DNA of 64,000 nt from Anaerolineae bacterium (GCA_018432315.1 JAHDLB010000007.1:1-64000); one strand, 5' to 3'; positions 46,767 to 56,592 are shown, numbered from the stretch's first letter. Program-made: numbers and translations. The notes: generated by a model from the sequence alone, not told the origin.

Positions 46767-48050
46767 CTACTCCAACACGTCGCTGATGCGGCTCGTCGTC
46801 TCTTCCAGGCCATCCTCCACCGAAACGGACTGGGTCATGATCAGTTCGTGCTCTTCGTTCAAGATCTGCTCGACCTCGCCAACCTGCGGGTGCATGGGCA
46901 GTTCCAGGCGAACGGTGGTCGTCTGCAAGGCTTCGGTGGCCTCGGCGGGAACACCTTCGAGCGAGGCGAAGATCTCGAGCACTTCGGGCGTGCGGAGCGC
47001 AGGAAGGTTGCCCGTTTCGGCCAGGACCTTGGCGCCTTCTTCACCCGCGTAGAACTTGATGAAGTCCCAGGCGGCATCTTTGTTCTTCGACCTGTCGTTG
47101 ATCGCCAGCGACGTCAGCGTGCCGGCGGTCGTCCCAGGTTCCACGCCTTCGGGAACCGGGAAGGACGCCACGCCCCAGTCGAAATCGAAGATACCTTCAG
47201 CCTGATCGGCCACCAGCCTGCCGATGAACCAGGAGCCCATCGGGAGCATGCCGACCTGCCCGTTGATGAACGGCCCGGAGTAGTGGATGTTGCCCGCTCT
47301 CAGCTCGCCGTAGTCCATCACGATGCCGTCTTTCTGCATCCCGGTGACCATGTTGTACATCGGGGCCATGAAGCTGTAGTCGTCGGCGATGATGGTGTTC
47401 TGCCCGTCTTGCACGGTCGCCAGTTGGACGCAGGAGCGCCAGACGTGGAAGTGCGCGCCGTAGATCTTGTCCGCGCCGCTGCCGCTCGTCAGCTCGCGCG
47501 CCACGGCGTCGAACTCGTCCCAGGTCATGTCGTTGGTGGGATACTCGACACCGGCGGCGTCGAAGATGTCCTTGTTGTAGAACAGAATCCAGATGTCGCT
47601 GCGGAACGGCAGCGCGTAGATCGATCCCTCGTAGGTCAGTTCGACTTCGGCGCCGCTATACACGCTCAGGTCGAGGCCGTCGGCTTCGACGAACTCGTCG
47701 AGCGGGACGATCTGGTTGCGGGTCAGCATCGCGGCATAGCCGGGGATGTCCTTGACCGTAATGATGTCCGTCTCGTCACCGCCGGAGAGCCGGATGTTCA
47801 TCACGTCCTGGTATTCCGCCGACGAGATGTCCACCAGCTCGACCGTGACGTTCGGGTTTTGGGCCTCGTAGGCATCGATCACAGCCTGCCAGTACGGGGT
47901 GGTAGCAACGTCCCACGCCGACATCGTGAGCGTGATGGGCTCATCCTGCGCCAGGGCGCCGCCGGAGATCAGGCCGCCGTTCAGGGCGAAGAGCACGGCA
48001 AGGAGCACTGCAAGCATTTTTACAGTACGCCGAGATAACCACTTAGTCAT
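46767..48050 (-). CDS. Sugar ABC transporter substrate-binding protein (uronide locus)
   Basis: 427 aa exported solute-binding protein of family 1. Signal peptide TVKMLAVLLAVLFALNG then GGALAQDE, no lipobox. Features: ITLTMSAWDVATTPYWQAVIDAYEAQNP, DEFDAVARELT, LPMGSWFIGRL and NKDAAWDFIKFYAGEEG. Start supported by TAAGGAGTAACTAAA. It follows the LacI gene by 57 bp and heads the transport genes. From the enzymes behind it, the ligand is probably an oligosaccharide containing glucuronic acid; this is inference from context. Confidence 0.9.
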   Translation of the reverse strand: MTKWLSRRTVKMLAVLLAVLFALNGGLISGGALAQDEPITLTMSAWDVATTPYWQAVIDAYEAQNPNVTVELVDISSAEYQDVMNIRLSGGDETDIITVKDIPGYAAMLTRNQIVPLDEFVEADGLDLSVYSGAEVELTYEGSIYALPFRSDIWILFYNKDIFDAAGVEYPTNDMTWDEFDAVARELTSGSGADKIYGAHFHVWRSCVQLATVQDGQNTIIADDYSFMAPMYNMVTGMQKDGIVMDYGELRAGNIHYSGPFINGQVGMLPMGSWFIGRLVADQAEGIFDFDWGVASFPVPEGVEPGTTAGTLTSLAINDRSKNKDAAWDFIKFYAGEEGAKVLAETGNLPALRTPEVLEIFASLEGVPAEATEALQTTTVRLELPMHPQVGEVEQILNEEHELIMTQSVSVEDGLEETTSRISDVLE

Positions 48051-48107
48051 TTTAGTTACTCCTTATGTATAATTGAGTGGCGATTGGAACATGCGAGCGT
48101 ATATATC

Positions 48108-49181
48108 CTAAGGTTCTACGGGACGTACCTCCTTGTCTCCACGTTCGTGGGAAAGTGCGTCGGGCAAGGGCGCACTTTCCCGAACGATCAACCGTTGTTC
48201 GACGATGACAGTATCATGCTTACGCTGGCCGCTAATCCGTTCGAGCAGCATGTTGACGGCCAGCGCGCCGATGTCATGCTTGGGAGTTTGCAGAGTTGTC
48301 AGGCTGGGCTGAACGAGCGTGGCGAGTTGAATGTCGTCACAGCCGGTGATGGCGATGTCGTCCGGCACGTGAAGGCCCAGTTCGTGACAGGCGCGAATGG
48401 CGCCCGCGGCCACCAGATCGTTGAAGCACACCAGGCCATCGATCTCGGATAGGACGTGGCTCAACTGCCGGGTGGCTACATAGCCCCCGTTCACGTCCGC
48501 CGGGTGACAGACGGTGTGCCAGGCGGGGTTCAGCGTATGCCCCGCCTCTTCGAGCGCGTCCACGAAGCCGTGATACCGCTCGGTGCTGACCCGCGCATCT
48601 GCCGGGCCGCCCACGTAGGTCAGGTGGCGGCGCCCGGTCAACAGCAGATGGTTGACAGCCTGCTTCATCCCGCCCGCGTCCGCCGTCTCGATCGCCCCGG
48701 CGAGTTCGCGCCACGCGATCCCCTGCCCGTTGACGACCACCACGTTCTGGAACTGCTCGACCAGCGGCACCAGCCGCTCCTCCGGCAGGCGAGGGGAGCA
48801 AACCACAATGCCATCGACCTGAATGTCCTCCAGGAAAAGGAACATCCCCTCTTCCCGGTCGCCATCGCCCTCCGTGTTGCAGAGCAGAATCTTGTAGTCA
48901 TTTTCCCAGGCCGTGTCTTCCGCGCCGCGCGCGATCTCGGTGAAGAACTCGTTGGAAATGCTGGGCACGATGAGGCCGAGGAGAAAGGTCTGGTCGGTGG
49001 CAAGGCTGCGCGCGATGCGACTGCGCCGGTACCCGAGATGCTCGACAGCCTTGAGCACTTTTTCGCGCGTTTCAGGGCTGATCTCGCCCTTGTTGTTCAG
49101 CACGCGCGAAACCGTGGTTTTGGTCACACCCGCATATTTGGCGACATCAGCTATCGTTACGCGTTTGGGCGATCGGGCCAC
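48108..49181 (-). CDS. LacI family transcriptional regulator of the uronide locus
   Basis: 357 aa. Headpiece RVTIADVAKYAGVTKTTVSRVLNNKGEIS, hinge YRRSRIARSLAT, effector domain with LLGLIVPSISNEFFTEIARG and the C-terminal LATLVQPSLTTLQTPKHDIGALAVNML. Start set at GTG 49181, seven bases after AAAGGA; the open frame to ATG 49295 adds a polar tail not seen in the family. About 130 bp upstream lies a perfect 28-bp palindrome (49308-49335) built from the ACCGGT core known for GntR-type LacI regulators, very likely its operator. Heads the seven-gene minus-strand locus. Confidence 0.9.
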   Translation of the reverse strand: MARSPKRVTIADVAKYAGVTKTTVSRVLNNKGEISPETREKVLKAVEHLGYRRSRIARSLATDQTFLLGLIVPSISNEFFTEIARGAEDTAWENDYKILLCNTEGDGDREEGMFLFLEDIQVDGIVVCSPRLPEERLVPLVEQFQNVVVVNGQGIAWRELAGAIETADAGGMKQAVNHLLLTGRRHLTYVGGPADARVSTERYHGFVDALEEAGHTLNPAWHTVCHPADVNGGYVATRQLSHVLSEIDGLVCFNDLVAAGAIRACHELGLHVPDDIAITGCDDIQLATLVQPSLTTLQTPKHDIGALAVNMLLERISGQRKHDTVIVEQRLIVRESAPLPDALSHERGDKEVRPVEP

Positions 49182-49307
49182 CTGGCTGTCCTTTTCGATC
49201 CGGGTTTCAATCAATCGATTCTGTCTGAAACCGCGGGCGGATGGGGGCGAACGTTCCTCGCAAGAAAACCTGAAGACAGTGACACCGTCTTCCATCGAAA
49301 ATTCTCA

Positions 49308-49335
49308 ATGTTACCGGTTGCGCAACCGGTAACAT
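49308..49335. promoter_or_regulatory. Perfect 28-bp palindrome, probable LacI/GntR-type operator
   Basis: Half site ATGTTACCGGTTGC is followed directly by its exact complement-reverse. It contains two ACCGGT cores 12 bp apart, so it can be read as two overlapping LacI-type sites. The outer halves ATGTTACCGGT/ACCGGTAACAT match the known GntR operator of E. coli. The LacI gene at 49181 lies downstream on the minus strand. Confidence 0.8.
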
Positions 49336-49410
49336 CACAATATCACATCCAAATGCGACGTGTCAAGCAAGACGCCCCAACGGCGCGAAAATCGCGTTCT
49401 GATGCGGTAA

Positions 49411-49584
49411 AACGCAAAGCCGGGTCTGGTATATAATGCGTGGCATCAGCGCGGGAAGATGATGATCGCCGGCCCCCGGCGCACCCCGGCGATGTACGGC
49501 AAGCCGGACAAGCGGCAGCTCGACGAGATGGTGATGCAGACGGCGACGTACTTCCGCGAGCGCGAAGCGGCGCTGCTCGCCTAG
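49411..49584 (+). pseudogene. Possible gene remnant (C-terminal fragment)
   Basis: An open stretch ending at TAG 49582-49584 encodes GKMMIAGPRRTPAMYGKPDK and then RQLDEMVMQTATYFREREAALLA, which looks like the C-terminus of a small-molecule enzyme such as a flavoprotein or NAD(P)H-dependent reductase, with strong GC third-position use. There is a stop at 49408 and no convincing start or ribosome binding site. Either a decayed fragment of a longer gene or a 42-residue peptide starting at ATG 49459. Low certainty. Confidence 0.3.
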
Positions 49585-49739
49585 CGGGCGGGACATGGCG
49601 CGCACACGTGCCCGGAGCGGCGAACGAGGGTGAGGCGCCTCTTCCTGGCGCATTTCCGGCGCTTGCCCAACGTCGCGTTGGCAGCTGCGGGAAATGTGGT
49701 ACGATGGCATCACAACGTCCGAATCATGACGGAGCTGGT

Positions 49740-50807
49740 ATGCCAACCATTCGCACAATCGTCACGCTCGCCATCGTGTTCGCCGCCCTGGCCGGCCTCG
49801 CGCCGGCTCACGCCGCCCCGGCGCCCCCTGGGCCTCCCCAGGCCGTCGCCCAGGGACATCCCGGCTGCGCGGGGATCACCGCCGACACCCCGCAGACGCC
49901 GGAGTGTGACGCGGTCATGGCGGCGCAGCCCTACCCCGACGTGGAGCGGATCCCCTTCGATCTCGGTGTGATCGAGGGGCAGGACTTCGTCTATTTCGAC
50001 GCCGACACGGTCCCACTCTACAACGCGCCCGGCGGCAAACAGGTCGGAACCCTGACCGCGGGCCGCAGCAGTTACGTCAACGTGATCCAGACGTCCGGCA
50101 ACTGGGCCGAGATTCGCCCGGGCCGCTGGGCGTCGCTCGACAAAGCGAACTACGCCACGCCCTCGACGTTCACCGGCGTGATCATCAACCGCATGGAGAT
50201 GCCCTTCGCCTGGGCGATCTACGATCACTGCACGTCGCTCACGCCCGGCGGCCCGCGCAACTGCCGGCAGTCGGGCTCGTTCGACCGCTACGACCTGATG
50301 AACATCTACGCCACGGTGCGCGTCGGCGCGTGGGACTGGCACCTCGTCGGGCCGAACCAGTGGACCGTGCAGACCAATCTCAGCATCGTGCATCCCACGC
50401 CGCCCACCGTCTTTAGCTGGCGCTGGGTCGGGGTGAGCACCTACGAGCAGAACCTCGTCGCCTACGAGGGCGAGCGCCCCGTGATGGCAACGCTGGTGTC
50501 GACCGGCGACATGGACGAGGAGAAGTGGCGCACCGATCCCGGCGTGTGGAAGGTCGAGCTGTTCTGGGAAGCCGGCCCGATGGAAGGCGCCGCCGGCAGT
50601 GACGACTTTTACGCGCTGGACCGGGTGCCGTACCACATGTATTTCAACTGGCGCGAGGCGCTCCACGGCGTCTACTGGCACGACAACTTCGGCTACTACT
50701 GGTCGCACGGCTGCGTCAACCTCACCGTCAGCGACGCGAAGTGGCTGTGGGACAACTGGGTCATCATGGACACCCGCGTTTACGTCTACGACGAAAAGCC
50801 GGGCTAG
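49740..50807 (+). CDS. Secreted L,D-transpeptidase (YkuD family) with SH3-like domain
   Basis: 355 aa with signal peptide TIRTIVTLAIVFAALAGLAPAHA. A bacterial SH3-like segment comes first (VPLYNAPGGKQVGTLTAG, GNWAEIRPGRWASLDKA), then the YkuD catalytic domain with YHMYFNWREALHGVYWH and the catalytic YYWSHGCVNLTVSD: H323 and nucleophile C325. Family members cross-link peptidoglycan at D-amino acids or attach envelope proteins. Here the usual SHGCIR is SHGCVN. Start at ATG 49740, preceded by GGAGCTGGT; longer frames upstream cross non-coding DNA. Convergent with the SDR gene at 50867. Confidence 0.9.
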   Translation: MPTIRTIVTLAIVFAALAGLAPAHAAPAPPGPPQAVAQGHPGCAGITADTPQTPECDAVMAAQPYPDVERIPFDLGVIEGQDFVYFDADTVPLYNAPGGKQVGTLTAGRSSYVNVIQTSGNWAEIRPGRWASLDKANYATPSTFTGVIINRMEMPFAWAIYDHCTSLTPGGPRNCRQSGSFDRYDLMNIYATVRVGAWDWHLVGPNQWTVQTNLSIVHPTPPTVFSWRWVGVSTYEQNLVAYEGERPVMATLVSTGDMDEEKWRTDPGVWKVELFWEAGPMEGAAGSDDFYALDRVPYHMYFNWREALHGVYWHDNFGYYWSHGCVNLTVSDAKWLWDNWVIMDTRVYVYDEKPG

Positions 50808-50866
50808 CGGCAGCGCGACTCGCGGTTGGCCTTCATTCTGAGCCGGTGCCGCGCGTCGGTGTGACC

Positions 50867-51637
50867 TCACGCACCAGCCGAGTGGATCGTCTGCCCCGTG
50901 ATCCACGCGGCAGCGTCGCTTGCCAGGAAGACGGCCAGCCGCGCCGCGTCATCCGGGAGGCCCAGCCGCCCCATCGACATTCTGGTCAAAAAGGCGCGCT
51001 CGATTTCCGGCGTGATCCAGCCGGTATCCGTCAGGCCCGGATTGATGGCGTTCACGGTAATGCCCAGGTGCGCCACTTCCGCGGCGAGCGTGCGCGTGAA
51101 TGCCTCGACAGCGCCTTTCGTCGCCACGTAGGCCAGCTCTTCCGGCATGGGTCCGAGGCTCTGCCCCGACGACAGGTTGATGATTCGGCCCGGTGTCCCG
51201 GCGACGTGCCGCCGCGCGAATTCGACGGACAGGAGCGCCAGCGCACGCAGGTTGACGGCGTAGTGTGCGTCGAGGATGGCTGCGTCCAGCTTCTGGTAAC
51301 CATCGCGTGTGGAGTGGACCGCGTTGTTGACGAGGATCGCCGGATTGCCCAACCGTTCGGCAGCCGTATCCAGCACCCGCACCGGTGCATCCGGGTCGGA
51401 TAGATCCACTTCCAGGAACTCGGCGCGAATACCGGCGCTGCGGAGTTCGTCCGCCAGCCTCTCCGGCCCGTGCGGGTCCTGGGTATGCGGCATGTCGCGA
51501 TCGTACTGCTGCCAGGACGTGAAAAAGACGTCCGTGCCCTGGGCGGCGAACGCGCGGCAGATCGCGGCGCCAATCCCTTGACGGCGGCTGGCGCCGGTCA
51601 CCAGCGCGATTTTCCCCTTCAGGTCATCGAAGATCAT
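50867..51637 (-). CDS. Short-chain dehydrogenase/reductase (FabG-like)
   Basis: 256 aa classical SDR. Cofactor motif [22 protein letters not shown] at ILVNNAVHS, catalytic S in [11 protein letters not shown] and YVATK (Y-x-x-x-K), PG motif in [13 protein letters not shown]. Ends [11 protein letters not shown]. Similar proteins reduce 3-oxoacyl groups or sugars/alcohols; the substrate is not predictable. Start ATG 51637 follows GAGGAGGGTTCGGCC. It runs away from the LuxR-type regulator at 51851, sharing a 213-bp upstream region, so that regulator might control it, which is inference only. Confidence 0.92.
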   Translation of the reverse strand: MIFDDLKGKIALVTGASRRQGIGAAICRAFAAQGTDVFFTSWQQYDRDMPHTQDPHGPERLADELRSAGIRAEFLEVDLSDPDAPVRVLDTAAERLGNPAILVNNAVHSTRDGYQKLDAAILDAHYAVNLRALALLSVEFARRHVAGTPGRIINLSSGQSLGPMPEELAYVATKGAVEAFTRTLAAEVAHLGITVNAINPGLTDTGWITPEIERAFLTRMSMGRLGLPDDAARLAVFLASDAAAWITGQTIHSAGA

Positions 51638-51850
51638 GGCCGAACCCTCCTCCTACGCCCCGGTAAGCCGCCGGTCATTGTAGCATGCGCCGCGAGCATC
51701 CCAAAACACGCGGCCCCGCGCCCGCCGCGCCTGTCCTACCTATGCGACGGGCTGCCGCACCGCGTCCGCGAACCACATACCTGCACAATGATTGTATTAT
51801 CGGTATACTTTAACCCGAACACGGTCGTATCAGGCAACGGTGAAGTTTTC

Positions 51851-54376
51851 ATGGTCCATCGCAGCGCTCCGTCACACCCCACCGCATTGATTGGCAGACA
51901 GGCAGAACTCGAACACATCCACGCGCGGTTGAGCGACCCCACCTGCCGGTTGTTGACGCTGGTCGGGCCGGGCGGCATCGGCAAGACGCGCCTCGCGCTC
52001 GAAGTCGTCAACCGGCTGGCGGGACATTTCTCGCACGGAGCGCACATCGTCTACCTGAACGCGGTCAGCTCCGGCAAATTCCTGGCGCCGGCCATCGCCG
52101 ATGCGCTCGGCATGTCCCTGAGCGGCCACGACACGCCCGACGCGCAGATGATCCGTTTCCTCCAGGACCAGGACACACTCCTCGCGCTGGACAATTTCGA
52201 GCACCTGGTCGCGGAGAGCGACCGGCTGGCGGACCTGCTGGCCGGGGCGCCGGGCGTCAAGCTGCTGGTGACGTCGCGCGAGGCGTTGAACCTGCGCGAC
52301 GAGTGGCTTTATTCCCTCGGGGGCCTGTCCTTCCCCCAGGGCGAGGATCAGTCCAACCACAGCGCCGCCGATTACCACGCCGTGCAGCTTTTCGCGCACT
52401 TTGCGCGCCGCGTGCAGCCCGGTTTTGCCCTGGACGACGAAGCGGACAGCGTGGTTCGCATCTGCCGCGCGGTGGAAGGCATGCCCCTCGCCATCGAGCT
52501 GGCGGCGTCGTGGGCCAAAACCCTGTCGTGCGGCGAAATCGCCCGCGAGATCGAAACCAGCCCGGCTATCCTGGAAACCGGGCTGCGCGATTTCCCGGCG
52601 CGCCATCGCAGCATGCAGGCGGTGTTCGACCAGTCGTGGGCGCGGCTGGCCGACCGCGAGCGGGATGTGTTCCGGCGGCTGTCGATCTTCCGGGGCAGTT
52701 TCCGGCGCGACGCCGCCGAGACCATCGCCGGGGCCAGCCTGCCCGTGCTCTCCGCGCTGGTGGATAAGTCGATCCTGCACCGCGAAGCCAGCGACCGCTA
52801 TTCGATGCACCCGCTGCTGCGCCAGTACGCGGCGGAACACCTGGCCCAGGAGCCGGACGCTCTGGCGGAGACGCGCCGCGCGCACAGCGCGTTCTACACC
52901 GGGTTTCTCTGGCAGCGCGAGCCCGATCTGCTGGGCGGGCGCCAGGTGGCCGCGCTGCGCAAGATCGCCGCCGAGATCGAGAACGTCCGCGACGCCTGGG
53001 CCTGCATGGTCGAACAGGGTGACGTGCGCGGGATCGCCCAATCGGGCTTTGCCTTCAGCATGTTCCTGGACTGCCAGGGGCACTACACCGAGCTGATCGA
53101 GAGTTTCGTCCAGGCGACCACCATGCCCACGATGCAGGATCACCCCGATGTGCTGGCGTACATCCTGGTGACGCTGGGCTGGACGTACATCCGCAAGGCG
53201 CGCGTCGAGCAGGCCAAAGAGGCGTTCGACCGCTCGCAGGCGCTCTACGACCGGTCCGGCACGCGGCTGCCCATCGGCAAGGCCGGCGATCCCAAACTCG
53301 GCCTGGGCATCCTGGCGATGATCACCGGGGATTTCGAGCGGGCGATTGCCCTCGGCGAAGATGGCCTGCGCCGCCATTCCGAGCGCATGGATTACCAGAA
53401 TCAGGCCGTGTCGCACTACATCCTCGCCAACGCGGCGCTGGCGCAGGGACACTACGAACCCGCGCATCACCACGCCCAACAGGCCAACACCATCGCCGAG
53501 GCAGCCGGGGACCAGTGGTTCCGCGCGTATTCCCTGAACGCGCTCGGCAACGCGACCTTCGCGCTCGGCGACCACGCGCTGGCCCGGTCGTACTACCAGG
53601 AGAGTCACGACATCCGGCAGGCGTTCGGCGATCCGGAAGGCCAGGCGGTGGCGCTCAGCCTGTTGGGCAAAGTGGCGCTGGCCGAAGCCGCCTACGCGCA
53701 GGCCATCGACCACTACAGCGCCAGCCTGGCCCTGTACCGGCGCATCGGCGATCACGGCGGCGTGGCGGGCGCGCTGACGGGCCTGGCCGATGCGCTCTCC
53801 GGCGAGCACCGCTATGCCGAAGCCAGGCCCTGCTATGCCGAGGCGCTGCAAATCGCGGTCGATCACGACCTGACCGTGTTCGCGCTGTCGCTGCTGGTGC
53901 GGATCGGGCGGCGGCTCGTCACGCAGGGCCAGTTCGAGCCGGGCTTCGAGCTGCTCGCTTTCGCCAGCCGCCAGCCCTCCACCGAGCAAGACGCCCGCGA
54001 GCGGGCGCGGGCCGTGTTGGCGAGCGGCGAGGCGACCCCGTCCCGCGCGGCCCTTCAGACCGCGCTCGAGCGCGCCGGGACGCTGGACCTGCCTTCGGCG
54101 ACGCGTGTGGCCCAGCGGGCGCTGCGCGCGGCCCCGGCGGACGTCGAAGCCGCCGCGCGCGTGCCGAGCAGTCCCCCGCCCCTCGATGGGCTTTCGGAAC
54201 GCGAGCTCGAAATATTGGCGCTGCTCGCCAGGGGCCGCAGCAACGCGGAAATCGCCGAGGAGCTTTTCCTGGCGCTCGGCACGGTCAAAGCCCACAACCA
54301 CCACATCTACAACAAGCTCGGCGTGCGCAGCCGGGCGCAGGCCGTCCTGCGCGCCAGGGAACTCGGCCTGGTGTAG
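51851..54376 (+). CDS. ATPase-TPR transcriptional regulator with C-terminal LuxR HTH
   Basis: 841 aa STAND-type regulator. N-terminal NTPase opens [20 protein letters not shown], with P-loop [20 protein letters not shown], Walker [21 protein letters not shown] and [20 protein letters not shown] repeats span about 420-740 ([41 protein letters not shown]). The last 65 residues are a LuxR helix-turn-helix ([36 protein letters not shown]). This is the usual order, unlike the 22565 gene. Start at ATG 51851; in-frame ATG 51788 is possible. An AT-rich stretch with GTATACTTT near 51803 may carry the promoter. Confidence 0.88.
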   Translation: MVHRSAPSHPTALIGRQAELEHIHARLSDPTCRLLTLVGPGGIGKTRLALEVVNRLAGHFSHGAHIVYLNAVSSGKFLAPAIADALGMSLSGHDTPDAQMIRFLQDQDTLLALDNFEHLVAESDRLADLLAGAPGVKLLVTSREALNLRDEWLYSLGGLSFPQGEDQSNHSAADYHAVQLFAHFARRVQPGFALDDEADSVVRICRAVEGMPLAIELAASWAKTLSCGEIAREIETSPAILETGLRDFPARHRSMQAVFDQSWARLADRERDVFRRLSIFRGSFRRDAAETIAGASLPVLSALVDKSILHREASDRYSMHPLLRQYAAEHLAQEPDALAETRRAHSAFYTGFLWQREPDLLGGRQVAALRKIAAEIENVRDAWACMVEQGDVRGIAQSGFAFSMFLDCQGHYTELIESFVQATTMPTMQDHPDVLAYILVTLGWTYIRKARVEQAKEAFDRSQALYDRSGTRLPIGKAGDPKLGLGILAMITGDFERAIALGEDGLRRHSERMDYQNQAVSHYILANAALAQGHYEPAHHHAQQANTIAEAAGDQWFRAYSLNALGNATFALGDHALARSYYQESHDIRQAFGDPEGQAVALSLLGKVALAEAAYAQAIDHYSASLALYRRIGDHGGVAGALTGLADALSGEHRYAEARPCYAEALQIAVDHDLTVFALSLLVRIGRRLVTQGQFEPGFELLAFASRQPSTEQDARERARAVLASGEATPSRAALQTALERAGTLDLPSATRVAQRALRAAPADVEAAARVPSSPPPLDGLSERELEILALLARGRSNAEIAEELFLALGTVKAHNHHIYNKLGVRSRAQAVLRARELGLV

Positions 54377-54545
54377 CGCCCCGGCGCGTCCCCCTCTCGT
54401 TTGCCGCTTTCGTCACGCGGGTTAATCCCCAAATAATCCCCGAAATAAACCTTTGCCAGATGACTCCTGCCGCGGGTTACCCGTATCGTGGGGCACGTAA
54501 CGGCAGCGCGAATGAACGGCGCTCAAGGACAGGAGGCAACTCGAA

Positions 54546-55145
54546 ATGTTCGGCAAACGTACAGCGAAATTTCTCGTGCTCGTGGCGGTGCTGGTGACCG
54601 TCCCCCTCTCGGCGGTGGCCGTAGCGGCCAAGATCCCGGATCCCGCGATGACGTCGCGCGCTGCAGACGGTGCCTTCGTCGTCGAAGTCGCGGAAGACAC
54701 CACGCGCTTCGTCCTCGACATGCTGAATCCCCACGAAGACGGGATGCCCGCCTACGGCAACCCCTTCATCACCCAGGGTTATATCTACCCCGAAGGCACG
54801 CTCGACGGCTCGAACGGCGTGCTGCCCAGTGGCGAGCCGGAATTTCCGGATCAGGTCCTGGGCGAATGGACGTGCTACGGCTGGTTCATCGGCGATGGCG
54901 CGTATACCGAATCCGGCGAGGCGGTCGTGTCGACCCAGGTCTTCAAGTTCTACGGCGAAGACGGCGACTCGACGATGGTTTCGAACGGGTTCGAGCTGGC
55001 GGAGATCGGCGCCCAGGTGACGCGCATCCTGGCCGGTGGCACCGGCACGTACCAGGGCACCAGCGGCATCCAGGTGCAGGAACTGCTGGGCTTCACCGAC
55101 GCCATGGGCGTGAATCTGCGCGTCGCGTTCCAACTCGAAGGCTGA
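54546..55145 (+). CDS. Secreted protein with allene-oxide-cyclase/dirigent-like barrel
   Basis: 199 aa. Signal peptide FLVLVAVLVTVPLSAVAVAA. The mature part has features of the AOC/dirigent beta barrel: ITQGYIYPEGTL, a hydrophobic VLGEWTCYGWFIG strand, VVSTQVFKFY and the hallmark RILAGGTGTYQGTSGIQVQ followed by VNLRVAFQLEG. Plant relatives cyclise or steer radical coupling of phenols; bacterial relatives have unknown function. Start supported by CAGGAGGCAACTCGAA. It is followed 70 bp later by a BBE-type flavoenzyme on the same strand, raising the possibility of a joint role. One unpaired Cys (EWTC) only. Confidence 0.72.
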   Translation: MFGKRTAKFLVLVAVLVTVPLSAVAVAAKIPDPAMTSRAADGAFVVEVAEDTTRFVLDMLNPHEDGMPAYGNPFITQGYIYPEGTLDGSNGVLPSGEPEFPDQVLGEWTCYGWFIGDGAYTESGEAVVSTQVFKFYGEDGDSTMVSNGFELAEIGAQVTRILAGGTGTYQGTSGIQVQELLGFTDAMGVNLRVAFQLEG

Positions 55146-55215
55146 GACTACATCCGAAGACCCTGGGCTTTGGCGCCCTGCCAGAGCCCAGGCAACCATG
55201 AAAGGTGTGTTCACG

Positions 55216-56592
55216 ATGTCAACAACCCGCTACGCTCCACCCACGAGCGCCGACGTTCTCCGGCTGAAGGCGGCCCTCAGCGGCAGGCTGATCCAGCCGG
55301 GCGATGCCGATTATGACCGGGCGCGCGCGGTCTGGAACGGCATGATCGACCGGCGCCCGGCGCTGATCGCGCGCTGCCAGTGCGTCACCGACGTGATCGA
55401 AACCGTCAACTTCGCCCGCGAGCACGGCCTCGCCGTCTCGGTACGCGGCGGCGGGCACAACGTCGCCGGCAGCGCCATCGTCGAGGACGGCGTGGTGATC
55501 GACCTGTCCGAGATGGCGAACGTTTACGTCGATCCCGTCGCCCGGATCGCCCGCGTCGAAGGCGGGGCGCGGCTGCGCGACGTGGACCGCGCCACCCAGC
55601 GTTATGGCCTGGTCGTGCCCGCTGGCGTCGTGTCGGACACGGGCATCGGCGGGCTGACGCTGGGCGGCGGGACCGGCTGGCTCAGCCGCAAATACGGCCT
55701 GACCATCGACAACCTGATCTCGGCGAGCGTCGTCACCGCCGACGGACGCCTGCTGAAAGCCAGCGCGACCGAGAACCCGGACCTGTTCTGGGGCATTCGC
55801 GGCGGGGGCGGCGGCCTGGGCGTGGTGACCTCGTTCGAGTTCCGGCTGCACCCCCTCGGCCCGGAGGTGATGGCCGGTGCCGTCTTCTATCGCGGCGAAG
55901 ATGCGCCGGACGTGCTGCGCCGGTATCGCCAATACATCGCCTCGGCGCCCGACGAGGTCGGCTCGCTGGTGAGCCAGGGCCGCTTTCCCGCCGACGAGAT
56001 GTTCCCCGCAGAGCTTCACGGCCAGCGCTTCGTTTTCGTGGCTGCGTGTTACGCGGGCGAGACGGGCGAAGGCGAGCGCATCGTGCAGCCGCTGCGCGAG
56101 CTGGCCGAGCCGGTCCTGGACCTCAGCGGCGTGATTCCCTTCACCACGCTGCAATCCTTCTGGGATGAGGAGTATCCCGCCGGCGAGCTGCGTTACTACT
56201 GGCGGGCGATGTACCTCGACGACCTGGACGACGCGGCATTCGACCGCCTGGTCCGGCTGATCGACGAGGCGCCGTCGCCGCTTGCCACGCTGGACTTCGG
56301 GCAGATGGGCGGGGCAGCGGGCCGCGTGGGCGTCCACGAAACGGCTTACGCTCACCGCGACGCGGCATACATGCTCTACGTCGAGGCGAACTGGGCCGAT
56401 CCGCAGGACGACGCCGCTAACATCGCCTGGGCGAAACGCGTGGTGACCGAGATGCAGGCGTTCTCCGATGGCGGCCAGGCCCCGAGCTTCCCCGGTTTCT
56501 TCGAGGAGCGCGAAAAGCTGTTTGGCGCCAACTACCGGCGCCTTCAGGAACTCAAGGCGCGGTTCGATCCGGCCAACCTTTTCCGTTCCTAG
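55216..56592 (+). CDS. BBE-type FAD-linked oxidoreductase
   Basis: 458 aa, no signal peptide. PCMH-type FAD domain: AVSVRGGGHNVAGSAI, where the His is the covalent FAD site of the berberine-bridge-enzyme group; GIGGLTLGGGTGWLSRKYGLTIDNL; ENPDLFWGIRGGGGGLGVVTSFEF. C-terminal BBE segment NYRRLQELKARFDPANLFR. The second flavin-anchoring Cys of bicovalent members (usually a GxxC motif) is not apparent, so single attachment through His is likely. Such enzymes oxidise sugars or alcohols or cyclise natural products. Start taken at ATG 55216 (AAAGGTG upstream); ATG 55198 is possible. It ends 41 bp before the next gene. Confidence 0.9.
   Translation: MSTTRYAPPTSADVLRLKAALSGRLIQPGDADYDRARAVWNGMIDRRPALIARCQCVTDVIETVNFAREHGLAVSVRGGGHNVAGSAIVEDGVVIDLSEMANVYVDPVARIARVEGGARLRDVDRATQRYGLVVPAGVVSDTGIGGLTLGGGTGWLSRKYGLTIDNLISASVVTADGRLLKASATENPDLFWGIRGGGGGLGVVTSFEFRLHPLGPEVMAGAVFYRGEDAPDVLRRYRQYIASAPDEVGSLVSQGRFPADEMFPAELHGQRFVFVAACYAGETGEGERIVQPLRELAEPVLDLSGVIPFTTLQSFWDEEYPAGELRYYWRAMYLDDLDDAAFDRLVRLIDEAPSPLATLDFGQMGGAAGRVGVHETAYAHRDAAYMLYVEANWADPQDDAANIAWAKRVVTEMQAFSDGGQAPSFPGFFEEREKLFGANYRRLQELKARFDPANLFRS

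Larger units (their letters stand above)
49182..49739. other. Intergenic region with operator and a possible gene remnant
   Basis: 558 bp between the LacI gene and the L,D-transpeptidase. Contains the 28-bp palindrome, AT-rich DNA just beyond it (CACAATATCACATCC), and the short open stretch described separately at 49411-49584. The last 150 bp hold the leader of the transpeptidase gene. No other gene seen. Confidence 0.45.

Noticed and set aside
51872-54304. An 810-codon open frame antisense to the LuxR-type regulator
   Set aside because: Composition (Arg, Gly, His, Asp rich, no domain) is that of an antisense shadow in high-GC DNA; the plus strand encodes clear ATPase, TPR and HTH motifs.
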